Source of the DNA: Victivallis vadensis
GTDB lineage: Bacteria > Verrucomicrobiota > Lentisphaeria > Victivallales > Victivallaceae
NCBI RefSeq assembly: GCF_003096415.1
Contig: NZ_QEKH01000004.1
Span: forward strand, 62,001 to 126,000
DNA length: 64,000 bases
Direction of reading: 5' to 3'
Part shown: positions 25,403 through 32,529 of the stretch, in pieces
Numbering within the stretch: the stretch's first letter is position 1
How the letters are laid out: every line of letters begins with the position of its first letter
Notes under the pieces: generated by a model
Told to the model about the DNA's origin: nothing
Database searches by the model: none
The model's input: the letters and a program-made list of their open reading frames with translations, nothing else
Made by a program: the position numbers and the translations under genes

Positions 25403-27077
25403 TGATCTCCCGGTAGCTCTTGCCGCCGGGAATCATCGGGAGCACGTGGTCGAGATAGACGGTGTGGCAGTCCAGCAGGAAGGGACCGGGAGTTTCGAGC
25501 ATCTCCCGGATCGCGTCCTCAAGTTCCGCCGGATCGTACACCTCGCGCGACGGAATGCCGTAGCAGCGGGCGATCCCGGCGAAATCCGGGAAAGGCCGCT
25601 CCCCCCTGACCCGCAGATCGGTGTTGCCCCGGCGGCTGTGGTAGAAACGGTCCTCCAGCTGCGCGACCATGCCGAGGTGCTGGTTGTTCAGGATCACCAT
25701 CTTGACCGCGATCTCCTCGGTCGCGATCGTGCCCAGTTCCTGAATATTCATCTGGAACGAGCCGTCGCCGTCGATATTGATCACGGTCGCTTCGGGCCGG
25801 GCCAGCTTCGCCCCCATCGCGGCAGGCAGGCCGAACCCCATCGAACCGAGTCCGCCGGAAGTCAGCAGCTGCCGCGGCTGGGTGAACGTGTAGAACTGCG
25901 CGCTCCACATCTGGTGCTGCCCCACGCCGGGCACGATCACCGCGTCGCCCGCCATCCGGCAGATCGTTTCGATCACCCTCTGCGGCTGCACCTTGCCCGG
26001 CTCGTCGCGGTATGCCAATGGATGCGCCCGCTTCCAGCCGGCGATGCGGTTGTGCCATTCGGCGTATTCGCGGAAGCGGGGAGTGCGGTTCAGCCGCTCC
26101 AGAAACTCCCGGATGTCGGCGGTGATGCCGAGGTCGGCGCGCACGTTTTTGTTGATCTCCGACGGGTCGATATCGATGTGGATGATCCGGGCCGGACGCG
26201 CAAACTCATCCGGATTGCCGGTCGAACGGTCCGCGAAACGGGCGCCGAACGCCAGCAGGAGATCGCACTCGTTCGCCGCGTAATTCGCATAGTAGCTGCC
26301 GTGCATGCCGAGCCATTTCAGCGACAGCGGATGATCCTCCGGGAACGCGCCGATCCCCATCAGACTGGTGGCGACCGGGATATTGAAACCCTCCGCAAAC
26401 CGGGTCAGCTCCTCCGCCGCCCCGGCGGCGATCACACCGCCCCCGGCGTAAATGCACGGGCGCCTCGAACGGGCGATCGCGGCGAGCACCGCTTCGCAAT
26501 CCTGCTCCGTCACCGCCGGAGGCTTCCGTATCAGCTCCGGCGACGGCTCCGGGCAGAACCGGAACTCCAGCCGCCGCTGTTGGACATCTTTGGGAATGTC
26601 GATCCAGACCGGCCCGGGACGGCCGCTGTTCGCGAGGTAAAACGCATCCGTGACGGTCTGCGAAAGTTCCTCCGGCTTCATCACCAGATAGCTGTGCTTC
26701 ACGATCGGGCGGGTCATGCCGATGATGTCGGTCTCCTGGAACGCGTTCCGGCCGATCAGCTTCGACTCCACCTGCCCGGTGATGATCACCAGCGGCACCG
26801 AATCCATATAGGCGTCGGCGATCCCGGTCAGCAGATTGGTCGCGCCGGGGCCGCTGGTGGCCATGCAGACACCGGTTCTGCCGGTGGCGCGGGCGTATCC
26901 GCAGGCGGCGAATGCGCCTCCCTGCTCGTGGCGCGGCAGGATCACCCGGATCGGGGAGTCCGCCAGCGCCTGATGAAATTCGATCGCGGAGCCGCCCGGA
27001 TACGCGAACACCAGTTCGATGCCGAGGCGCTCCAGAGTTCTGATGGTGATCTCAGCACCTTTCAAAAGCTTATTCAT
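25392..27077 (-). CDS. ilvB: Acetolactate synthase large subunit
   Basis: 561 residues, the length of biosynthetic AHAS catalytic subunits. Makes 2-acetolactate or 2-aceto-2-hydroxybutyrate for valine, leucine and isoleucine, using thiamine diphosphate, Mg and FAD. Seen: VFAYPGGSAIEFHQAL, LPRHEQGGAFAACGYARATG with the ThDP-activating Glu, GPGATNLLTGIADAYMDSVPLV, the FQETD segment, and the ThDP motif INIDGDGSFQMNIQELGTI. The regulatory subunit ilvN and other ilv genes are absent from the neighbourhood. A consensus promoter and a 250-nt leader carrying a Val-rich short ORF precede it, suggesting attenuation. Confidence 0.93.
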   Translation of the reverse strand: MNKLLKGAEITIRTLERLGIELVFAYPGGSAIEFHQALADSPIRVILPRHEQGGAFAACGYARATGRTGVCMATSGPGATNLLTGIADAYMDSVPLVIITGQVESKLIGRNAFQETDIIGMTRPIVKHSYLVMKPEELSQTVTDAFYLANSGRPGPVWIDIPKDVQQRRLEFRFCPEPSPELIRKPPAVTEQDCEAVLAAIARSRRPCIYAGGGVIAAGAAEELTRFAEGFNIPVATSLMGIGAFPEDHPLSLKWLGMHGSYYANYAANECDLLLAFGARFADRSTGNPDEFARPARIIHIDIDPSEINKNVRADLGITADIREFLERLNRTPRFREYAEWHNRIAGWKRAHPLAYRDEPGKVQPQRVIETICRMAGDAVIVPGVGQHQMWSAQFYTFTQPRQLLTSGGLGSMGFGLPAAMGAKLARPEATVINIDGDGSFQMNIQELGTIATEEIAVKMVILNNQHLGMVAQLEDRFYHSRRGNTDLRVRGERPFPDFAGIARCYGIPSREVYDPAELEDAIREMLETPGPFLLDCHTVYLDHVLPMIPGGKSYREIITE

Positions 27078-27176
27078 ATATGGAAATCTTTCACGGTAAA
27101 ATTATTACGGATCAAAACGGCACAGTCGCACGACTGCACAGACGCCTCCCGGAAAGAAGAAGAAAGAGGAAAAACA

Positions 27177-27238
27177 GCGAAGATCACTCCGCGCAGATAC
27201 AGCCCGGACGCACTACCGGGAGACCGGTGCGGCCGGGC
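27177..27238 (-). promoter_or_regulatory. Candidate attenuator hairpins upstream of ilvB
   Basis: Read on the minus strand, a GC-rich hairpin (27238 to 27202, GCCCGG pairing with CCGGGC and inner ACCGG/CCGGT) overlaps the end of the leader ORF. A smaller stem (GCGGAG/CTTCGC, 27192 to 27177) is directly followed by TGTTTTT. Ribosome position on the Val codons could choose between them. The pairing is visible; the regulatory logic is inferred. Confidence 0.45.
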
Positions 27239-27308
27239 GGCTAACAACGACTGCCGTCGCCGAAAATCTGCCTGCAAAGTGATTCATTGTGATAAGTTCC
27301 ATTGCCAT
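27213..27308 (-). CDS. Predicted valine-rich leader peptide of ilvB
   Basis: A 31-codon ORF that starts about 13 nt after the expected transcription start of the ilvB promoter and ends at TAG 27213-27215. Near its end it contains SATAVVVSRP, with three consecutive Val codons (GTC GTT GTT), then PAAPVSR. Met3 (27302) or Met8 (27287) are alternative starts; an AGG lies 7 nt before Met3. Val-rich leader peptides of this form (ivbL, ilvL) control branched-chain amino acid genes by attenuation in other bacteria. The peptide is too short for statistics, so the call rests on position, the Val run and the overlapping hairpin. Confidence 0.55.
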   Translation of the reverse strand: MAMELITMNHFAGRFSATAVVVSRPAAPVSR

Positions 27309-27327
27309 ACCTGAATGGCTGGCGCTT

Positions 27328-27356
27328 AGTATAGCCGCCCGGCCCGGTTTTGTCAA
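27328..27356 (-). promoter_or_regulatory. Consensus promoter of ilvB
   Basis: Minus strand perfect TTGACA, 17-nt spacer and TATACT. The ilvB start codon is 250 nt downstream, leaving room for the leader ORF and hairpins. Confidence 0.7.
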
Positions 27357-27447
27357 GCCGTTTCCCGCGCGTTCCCATACCGATTTTTTCATAAAAAGTC
27401 CGAAAATGACTGGAAATGGCGCAACGGAGTGTTACATTAAATTAAGC

Positions 27448-27460
27448 TGAAACGGTTTCA
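27448..27460. promoter_or_regulatory. LacI-type operator upstream of the GH130 gene
   Basis: TGAAACGGTTTCA is a 13-bp palindrome around a central base, the form bound by many LacI-family regulators. It is 36 nt before the GH130 start and just after a weak -10-like TACATT (27433-27438), so binding would block transcription. No LacI gene is adjacent. Confidence 0.5.
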
Positions 27461-27496
27461 AGGTTCGTTTCATCATAAAAATCAAGGAACAAAGAC

Positions 27497-28492
27497 ATGG
27501 CCCTGGTTCGTCACCCTTCCAATCCGGTCCTTTCGGCGAAGGACATCCCGTTCGACGCGTCGCTGATCTTCAACGCGGGCGTCTGCAAATTCAACGGACG
27601 CTATGTGATGGTGTTCCGGAACGACGTCGGCTTCGGCCCGAACGGCTACGGCAAAACCTACACCAACCTCGGTATCGCCTACAGCAGCGACGGCGTGAAA
27701 TGGGAAGTCCAGCCCCGGCCGTGGAAAGTCGCCGCCGATATCGTCGCCGCCGACCCGGAACTCAGCCGCTTCTACGACCCGCGCCTGACGGTGATCGACG
27801 GCCGCTGCTATCTCTGCTTCGCGGTGGACACCATGCACGGCGTGCGCGGCGGCATCGCGGTCACGGACGACTTCGACCACTTTGAAGTGCTGTCGATGTC
27901 CGCCCCCGACAACCGCAACATGGTGCTGTTCCCCGAAAAGTTCGACGGCAAATTCGTACGCCTCGAACGCCCCTTCCCCGAATACAGCCGCGGCTATCAG
28001 GAGAAGTTCGACATCTGGTCGAGCATGTCCCCCGACTGCCGCTACTGGGGCGACACCCGGCTGGTCCTCGGCATGGAGGACGTCCCCTACGCCAACGCCA
28101 AAATCGGCCCCGCCGCGCCGCCGATCAAGACTCCGAAAGGCTGGCTCTGCACCTTCCACGCCACCTACAAGGACATGAGCCGCAATCTCTTCGGCTGGGA
28201 AAACGCCAACAATCCCGACGTCACCTGGAACAAGGAGTACTTCGGCGGCCTGATGCTGCTCGCTCTCGACGACCCGCAGAAAGTGATCGGCCTCGCCCCC
28301 GAACCTCTTCTCAAAGCCACCGAAAAGTATGAACTCGAAGGTTTCCGCGGCAGCGTGATCTTCCCCGGCGGCATGCTGCTCGAAGACGACGGCGAAGTCA
28401 AGATCTATTACGGCGGCGCCGACACCGTCGAGTGTCTCGCCACCGCCTCGGTCGACGACCTCCTCGCCCTGATCAAACCCTTCTCCCGCTGA
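27497..28492 (+). CDS. GH130 family glycoside phosphorylase
   Basis: 331 residues with SD AAGGA. The five-bladed propeller of GH130 is indicated by HPSNPVLSAKDIPFDASLIFNAGVCKF at the N-terminus, YVMVFRNDVGFG, a Tyr-Asp-Pro-Arg (YDPRLTVID) near 95 with the family's catalytic-type Asp, KIGPAAPPIKTPKGWLCTFHAT near 195, and GGMLLEDDGEVKIYYGGADT near 295. GH130 enzymes phosphorolyse beta-mannosidic bonds such as Man-beta-1,4-Glc or mannobiose, giving mannose 1-phosphate in the cytoplasm. Exact substrate is undecided. Likely repressed through the palindrome at 27448. Confidence 0.85.
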   Translation: MALVRHPSNPVLSAKDIPFDASLIFNAGVCKFNGRYVMVFRNDVGFGPNGYGKTYTNLGIAYSSDGVKWEVQPRPWKVAADIVAADPELSRFYDPRLTVIDGRCYLCFAVDTMHGVRGGIAVTDDFDHFEVLSMSAPDNRNMVLFPEKFDGKFVRLERPFPEYSRGYQEKFDIWSSMSPDCRYWGDTRLVLGMEDVPYANAKIGPAAPPIKTPKGWLCTFHATYKDMSRNLFGWENANNPDVTWNKEYFGGLMLLALDDPQKVIGLAPEPLLKATEKYELEGFRGSVIFPGGMLLEDDGEVKIYYGGADTVECLATASVDDLLALIKPFSR

Positions 28493-28495
28493 CCT

Positions 28496-28760
28496 CCGGG
28501 ATTTCGCTCCTTTCGGAGCGACCAAGGCGCTTCGCCCTTGGAACCCGACCGGCAAGGTGCCGGTGCCGAATACTTGAGAGCCGGGAAAACCGTTCCGGTT
28601 TTCCCTCCGGGTGGGGGAACTCTGATGGAGACAGGCAAGGAGCGTACAGGAGCGGCACACCGCTCCGGTCGGCGCAAAGCCTGCTTTTTTGCAGGCTTTA
28701 GGCACTCCCTGCGCCTGCTGCCGCCGGAGGCCACGCGCGGAACGGCCAGATGCTGACCGG
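28496..28760 (+). repeat. Left arm of a 717-bp nested inverted repeat
   Basis: 265 nt that match the reverse complement of 28947-29212. The outer ~97 nt differ at one base. Further in, two internal hairpins keep their pairing while their sequence changes: 28583-28605 (stem GGGAAAACCG) and 28676-28699 (stem AAAGCCTGC, T6 loop). The outermost part contains CCAAGGCGCTTCGCCCTTGG and GCTCC/GGAGC palindromes. Starts 4 nt after the GH130 stop. Confidence 0.85.
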
Positions 28761-28946
28761 GTAATAGACAGATACCCTGATGGAGGCTGATAAGAGTTTA
28801 TCTGCCGATATACGAAAGGCGAGGTCAGGCAACAATACAATTACCATATCACAGGCAAGCATATCTTTGAGTACGAGCCTTACTGAACCTTACCTGTATA
28901 AAAAGGTAGGGAGAGTTCAGCCTCCATGAGTGTAACTTCACATCAT
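28761..28946. other. Central spacer of the nested inverted repeat
   Basis: 186 nt without a coding frame. It holds its own nested pairing: TGGAGGCTGA (28781-28790) with TCAGCCTCCA (28917-28926), GATAA/TTATC (28789-28802), and CTGAAC/GTTCAG (28883-28888, 28915-28920) enclosing ACCT/AGGT. The pairings partly exclude each other, so alternative folds are possible. Confidence 0.5.
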
Positions 28947-29212
28947 CCGGTCAGCATCTGGAGGTTCCGCGCGTGACCTCCGGCGGCAGCAGGTGCAGGG
29001 AGTGCCCGGCGTCGGCAAAAAAGCCGACGCGGTCGCCGACCGGAGCGGTGTGCCGCTCAGGTACCCGCCTGCCTGTCCACAGTAGAGCCTCCCCTCCCCG
29101 GAGGGAAAGGCGGTACGCCTTTCCCGGCTCTCAAGTATTCGGCGCCGGCACCTTGCCGGTCGGGTTCCAAGGGCGAAGCGCCTTGGTCGCTCCGAAAGGA
29201 GCGAAATCCCGG
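28947..29212 (-). repeat. Right arm of the nested inverted repeat
   Basis: 266 nt, inverted relative to 28496-28760. The hairpins corresponding to those of the left arm are at 29103-29125 (stem GGGAAAGGCG) and 29009-29030 (stem GCGTCGGC, A6 loop on this strand). Their stems differ in sequence from the left arm but pair perfectly, so base changes are compensated. Confidence 0.85.
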
Positions 29213-29281
29213 AACCTCTTTCCTGACGATTCACGCATGTCACAAATTGTCACAAATTTTCATTTTTTTCTTTCCGGACAC

Positions 29282-29364
29282 TTGACATTTTCTCTTTTTT
29301 CGGTCATAATATAACAGAAATTGCATCTTAAAACAATGCAATTTTTTATTTCAACCAATTGCAT
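29282..29364 (+). promoter_or_regulatory. Promoter with AATTGCAT operator repeats before a GntR/LacI-type gene
   Basis: TTGACA (29282-29287) and CATAAT (29305-29310) are 17 nt apart. Just downstream AAATTGCAT (29318-29326) and ATGCAATTT (29336-29344) form an inverted repeat, and a third AATTGCAT is at 29357-29364. The arrangement suggests autorepression by the regulator encoded at 29382. Confidence 0.6.
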
Positions 29365-29381
29365 CGGAAAACGATTCAAAC

Positions 29382-30440
29382 ATGAATAAAACCAGTAAAT
29401 CGGATCAACTGTACCGGCTGCTGCTGGAAAGAATTTCCCGGCTTTCGGACGGCGACAACTTTCCCACGCTGCGTGAGATCATGAGGGAATACCGTGTCAG
29501 CCAGTTCACCGCGGCTCCGGCCCTGAAGCGGTTGCAGGAGAAGGGGTTGATCGCGTCGCATGTCGGGCGCGGCAGCGTCGTCACCCGCACGGCCGGGCGC
29601 AGGCACGGGGCCACGATCCTCTATCTGCGCCCCGACTGGCCCTCGTTTTCCATTCAGGCGATGGAGGAAGCGATGACCGGCGAAGCGGCCGCGCGGGGAT
29701 ACCATTGTGAAATCCTGCGATACGATATTGCGGCGGACATCTACCGGCAGCTTCCCGGTTTCGAGGCGGATGCGGTGATTCTCGACCCGATTCAATTCGA
29801 CCACTTCACCGCCGAACAGCTCCAGATCCTGACCAGTTCGGTGCGGCCGGTGGTGCTCTGCCGTTCGACGCTGCCGGTATTCAATATCAAATGCGTCGGT
29901 TCCCACCTGATGGAAACCGGCATCACCGCCGCCAATTACTTATACCGCAATGGACACCGCAAAATCGGCGTCCTCTTCAGCGAAGGGCGCTCCTACACGA
30001 TGACCACCGTGGTCGACACGCTGCTGCTGTGCGCCCGGACCCTCGGCTGCGAAGTGACGGTGCTCGACGCGAACATCCGGCGCGGAGTCGATTCCTGCCG
30101 CCAGACCCGGGAGTTTCTGGAACGGGAGTTCAAGCCGGATTTCACCGCGCTTTTCGTATGCAGCTACGCGACCGCCCGCGAAACCCTCGCCTTCCTGCGC
30201 TCGCGCGACGTCGCCGTACCGGAGGAACTCAGTCTGCTCAGCTACGGTTTCGACACGGTGCCGGACGAAGCGCCGTTCATCAGTTCCGTGGATGCGCCGC
30301 TCCCCAGACAGGCGAAGGCGGTGCTGGACATCATCGACCACCAGCTTTCCGGCGATCTCTCCTTTCCGGGGCAGATCAATATCCCCCCGGAAATCCGTGA
30401 ATACCAGAGTGTACAACATTTATCGGGAAACATCCTATGA
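29382..30440 (+). CDS. GntR-type DNA-binding plus LacI-like sensor regulator
   Basis: 352 residues. Residues ~1-70 are a winged helix of the GntR type (YRLLLERISRL, FPTLREIMREYRVSQFTAAPALKRLQEKGLI, GRGSVV). Residues ~75-335 are a periplasmic-binding-protein-like sensor (GATILYLRPDWP, ADAVILDPIQF, AANYLYRNGHRKIGVLF, VPEELSLLSYGF, FISSVDAPLPRQ), the same fusion as in the arabinose regulator AraR. It overlaps the FAD oxidoreductase gene by 4 nt and heads that operon, so it is its probable regulator. The AATTGCAT repeats in its leader are the likely operator. Confidence 0.85.
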   Translation: MNKTSKSDQLYRLLLERISRLSDGDNFPTLREIMREYRVSQFTAAPALKRLQEKGLIASHVGRGSVVTRTAGRRHGATILYLRPDWPSFSIQAMEEAMTGEAAARGYHCEILRYDIAADIYRQLPGFEADAVILDPIQFDHFTAEQLQILTSSVRPVVLCRSTLPVFNIKCVGSHLMETGITAANYLYRNGHRKIGVLFSEGRSYTMTTVVDTLLLCARTLGCEVTVLDANIRRGVDSCRQTREFLEREFKPDFTALFVCSYATARETLAFLRSRDVAVPEELSLLSYGFDTVPDEAPFISSVDAPLPRQAKAVLDIIDHQLSGDLSFPGQINIPPEIREYQSVQHLSGNIL

Positions 30441-31762
30441 AACAATCCTATGACCTGATCGTCGCCGGCGGCGGCCCGGCCGGAGTCGCCGCCGCCGTCG
30501 CCGCCGCGCGCGGCGGAGCCGACACGCTGCTGATCGAACACACCGGCTGCCTCGGCGGCATGGGCACTTCCGGGCTGGTCGGCGCCTGGTGCCCCTTTAC
30601 CGACGGCAAGCGGCTGCTCCACGGCGGAATCGGCGCGGAAGTCGTGCGGCGCACCACCCGGCAGCTCGCCTGTCTGGAAAGCACGGAAATTCCGCACGGC
30701 CACATCCCGTTCGACCCGGAATACCTCAAGCTGGTGCTCGACGAGCTCGTCCGGTCCGCCGGCGTGCAGGTGCTGTTCCACACCGTCGTCGCCGGTGCCG
30801 AAACCGAAGGCCGGAAGCTCCGCCGCGTCACCGCCGCCAACAAATCCGGCATTCACAAGTTCGAGGCCCGCTGTTACATCGACTGTACCGGCGACGGCGA
30901 CCTCGCCGGCTTTGCCGGGGCGGAATTCATCGAACCGCAGCCAGACGAGGAGACGATGCCCGGCTCGCTCTGCTTCGTGCTCTCCAACATCGACAGTTAC
31001 AGCTACACCCACGTCACGCGCGGCACCTTCGGCGGCAATCCGGCCAGCCCGATCTGGACGATCATGGCCGATCCGCGCTACGCCGACATCGAATCGATGC
31101 ACCTGACCAGTAATCTGGTCGGCCCCGCGACCGCCGCCTTCAACGCCGGGCACCTCTACTTCGACGCGACCGACCCGGAATCGGTCACGCAGGCCATGTT
31201 CCAGGGGCGCAAGCTGGCGAACCGCCTCACCGAGGCGCTGCACGACTGCGGCGGCGCGGCTTTCGCGGCGGCCCATCTCGCCCAGACCGCTTCGCTCGCC
31301 GGAGTGCGCGAATCGCGCCGCATCCGGGGGCGCTACGAACTCACGCTGGCGGATTACCGCGCCCGCCGCGACTTCCCTGATTCGATCGGGCGCAACTGTT
31401 ACTATGTGGACGTCCACCAGGGTAAGCACAAGCAGAAACAGTGCCGCACCTACGAGGGCTGGCAGGCTTACATGCGCGAAATGCCCAACGCCGACTGGAA
31501 CTGCGGTCCGGGGGAGTCCCACGGAATTCCGTTCCGCATACTGCAGCCGGAAAAGCTGGACAACCTGCTCGTGGCGGGCCGCTGCGTCTGCTGCGACAAG
31601 GCGGTCTTCGGCAGTCTGCGGGTGATGCCGAACGCATTCACCACCGGGGAAGCCGCCGGAACCGCCGCCGCGCTGATGATTCGCGACAACATCGATGATT
31701 CCGGGAAACTGAACATAGAGGAATTACGGACCGAATTGATTCAAAACGGAGCCATTCTATAA
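30437..31762 (+). CDS. FAD-dependent oxidoreductase
   Basis: 441 residues, ATG overlapping the regulator's stop. Residues 4-40 are a Rossmann fold: YDLIVAGGGPAGVAAAVAAA with GxGxxG, then LLIEHTGCLGGMGTSGLV. A second family block, DCTGDGDLAGFAGAEF, is near 155 and the C-terminal FAD segment VMPNAFTTGEAAGTAAALMI is near 400. This is the FAD_oxidored group (PF12831-like) often placed beside glycosidase genes in Bacteroidota, Planctomycetota and Lentisphaerota. I infer oxidation or reduction of a sugar or sugar-derived ring released by the glycosidase downstream. No signal peptide; cytoplasmic. Confidence 0.8.
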   Translation: MKQSYDLIVAGGGPAGVAAAVAAARGGADTLLIEHTGCLGGMGTSGLVGAWCPFTDGKRLLHGGIGAEVVRRTTRQLACLESTEIPHGHIPFDPEYLKLVLDELVRSAGVQVLFHTVVAGAETEGRKLRRVTAANKSGIHKFEARCYIDCTGDGDLAGFAGAEFIEPQPDEETMPGSLCFVLSNIDSYSYTHVTRGTFGGNPASPIWTIMADPRYADIESMHLTSNLVGPATAAFNAGHLYFDATDPESVTQAMFQGRKLANRLTEALHDCGGAAFAAAHLAQTASLAGVRESRRIRGRYELTLADYRARRDFPDSIGRNCYYVDVHQGKHKQKQCRTYEGWQAYMREMPNADWNCGPGESHGIPFRILQPEKLDNLLVAGRCVCCDKAVFGSLRVMPNAFTTGEAAGTAAALMIRDNIDDSGKLNIEELRTELIQNGAIL

Positions 31763-31786
31763 CCAACGGCAAAGGAGAATTGCAGG

Positions 31787-32512
31787 ATGAAACAAAAATT
31801 CACCTTAATTGAGCTGCTCGTCGTGATTGCCATCATCGCAATCCTCGCGGCCATGCTGCTTCCGTCGCTGAACAAAGCGCGGGAGTCGGCCAAAAAGATC
31901 AGTTGCGTCAACAATCTCAAGCAGATCGGCACCGCCCTCTCGCTTTACAGCGGCGACCACGGCGTCTATCCCGCCGCGACTTCTCCGGTGGTGGAGGGAC
32001 GCAACCAGCAGTACTGGTATCACCGCATCCGCCCCTATCTCGGCAGCCCCGAGGTGCCGACCAGCTGGGAACAGGCGACGGAGCTGGCCCGGAAGGGAGT
32101 GCTTTTCTGCCCGTCCACCGAAGTGGTTTACGGCCCGAGCGGACTCTCCGACACGGTCAGCTACGCGATGAATGCGTTCAGCTACCTCGCGCAGCATAAG
32201 AAATTCGGCCCGGCTGTCTGCACCGACAGTTCGCCGACCACGACTTCACCGTACATGATCAAGCCGGAAAGCCGTGCGCCGGGGATCCCGCCGAGCAAGA
32301 TCATCTTCATCAGCGAACTCGGACGCAACCCCGGCAGCGCCACCGGCGGCGTCCATCCGGCAATCCGCAACCGCGATTACTATGTCGGAAATGCGGGGGA
32401 TACCCTGCCCGCCTTCCGCCACAACGACGGTAAAACCTCGCTGCAGCTCGACCTTCATGTCGAATCGGCGGTCACTCCCCAGCGGGTCGCATGGGAACTT
32501 TACTTGTATTGA
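31787..32512 (+). CDS. Orphan pseudopilin-like protein of the second sugar module
   Basis: 241 residues with a good SD (AAAGGAG). N-terminus [20 protein letters not shown], with Lys instead of Gly at the -1 cleavage position, then [21 protein letters not shown]. The globular part contains [15 protein letters not shown] and ends with [20 protein letters not shown], resembling the other orphan's H-N...D-x-H-V-E-S end. It sits 24 nt after the oxidoreductase and 17 nt before a large secreted glycosidase. As with the copy at 10417, an accessory role in type II secretion or substrate capture is inferred from the N-terminus and the neighbours. Confidence 0.8.
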   Translation: MKQKFTLIELLVVIAIIAILAAMLLPSLNKARESAKKISCVNNLKQIGTALSLYSGDHGVYPAATSPVVEGRNQQYWYHRIRPYLGSPEVPTSWEQATELARKGVLFCPSTEVVYGPSGLSDTVSYAMNAFSYLAQHKKFGPAVCTDSSPTTTSPYMIKPESRAPGIPPSKIIFISELGRNPGSATGGVHPAIRNRDYYVGNAGDTLPAFRHNDGKTSLQLDLHVESAVTPQRVAWELYLY

Positions 32513-32529
32513 ACATAAGGAAAACCGCA

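Noticed and set aside
27074-27277. 67-codon minus-strand frame in the ilvB leader
   Set aside because: In a different phase from the Val-rich leader ORF, without SD or motif; it runs through the attenuator hairpins.
28408-28734. Short frames inside the large inverted repeat, similar in both arms
   Set aside because: The similarity is due to the DNA repeat itself; frames are Arg/Pro-rich, lack start signals and run through hairpins.
28496-29212. Large inverted repeat considered as an insertion sequence
   Set aside because: No transposase frame inside, no target-site duplication visible at its ends (CCTC before, AACC after).
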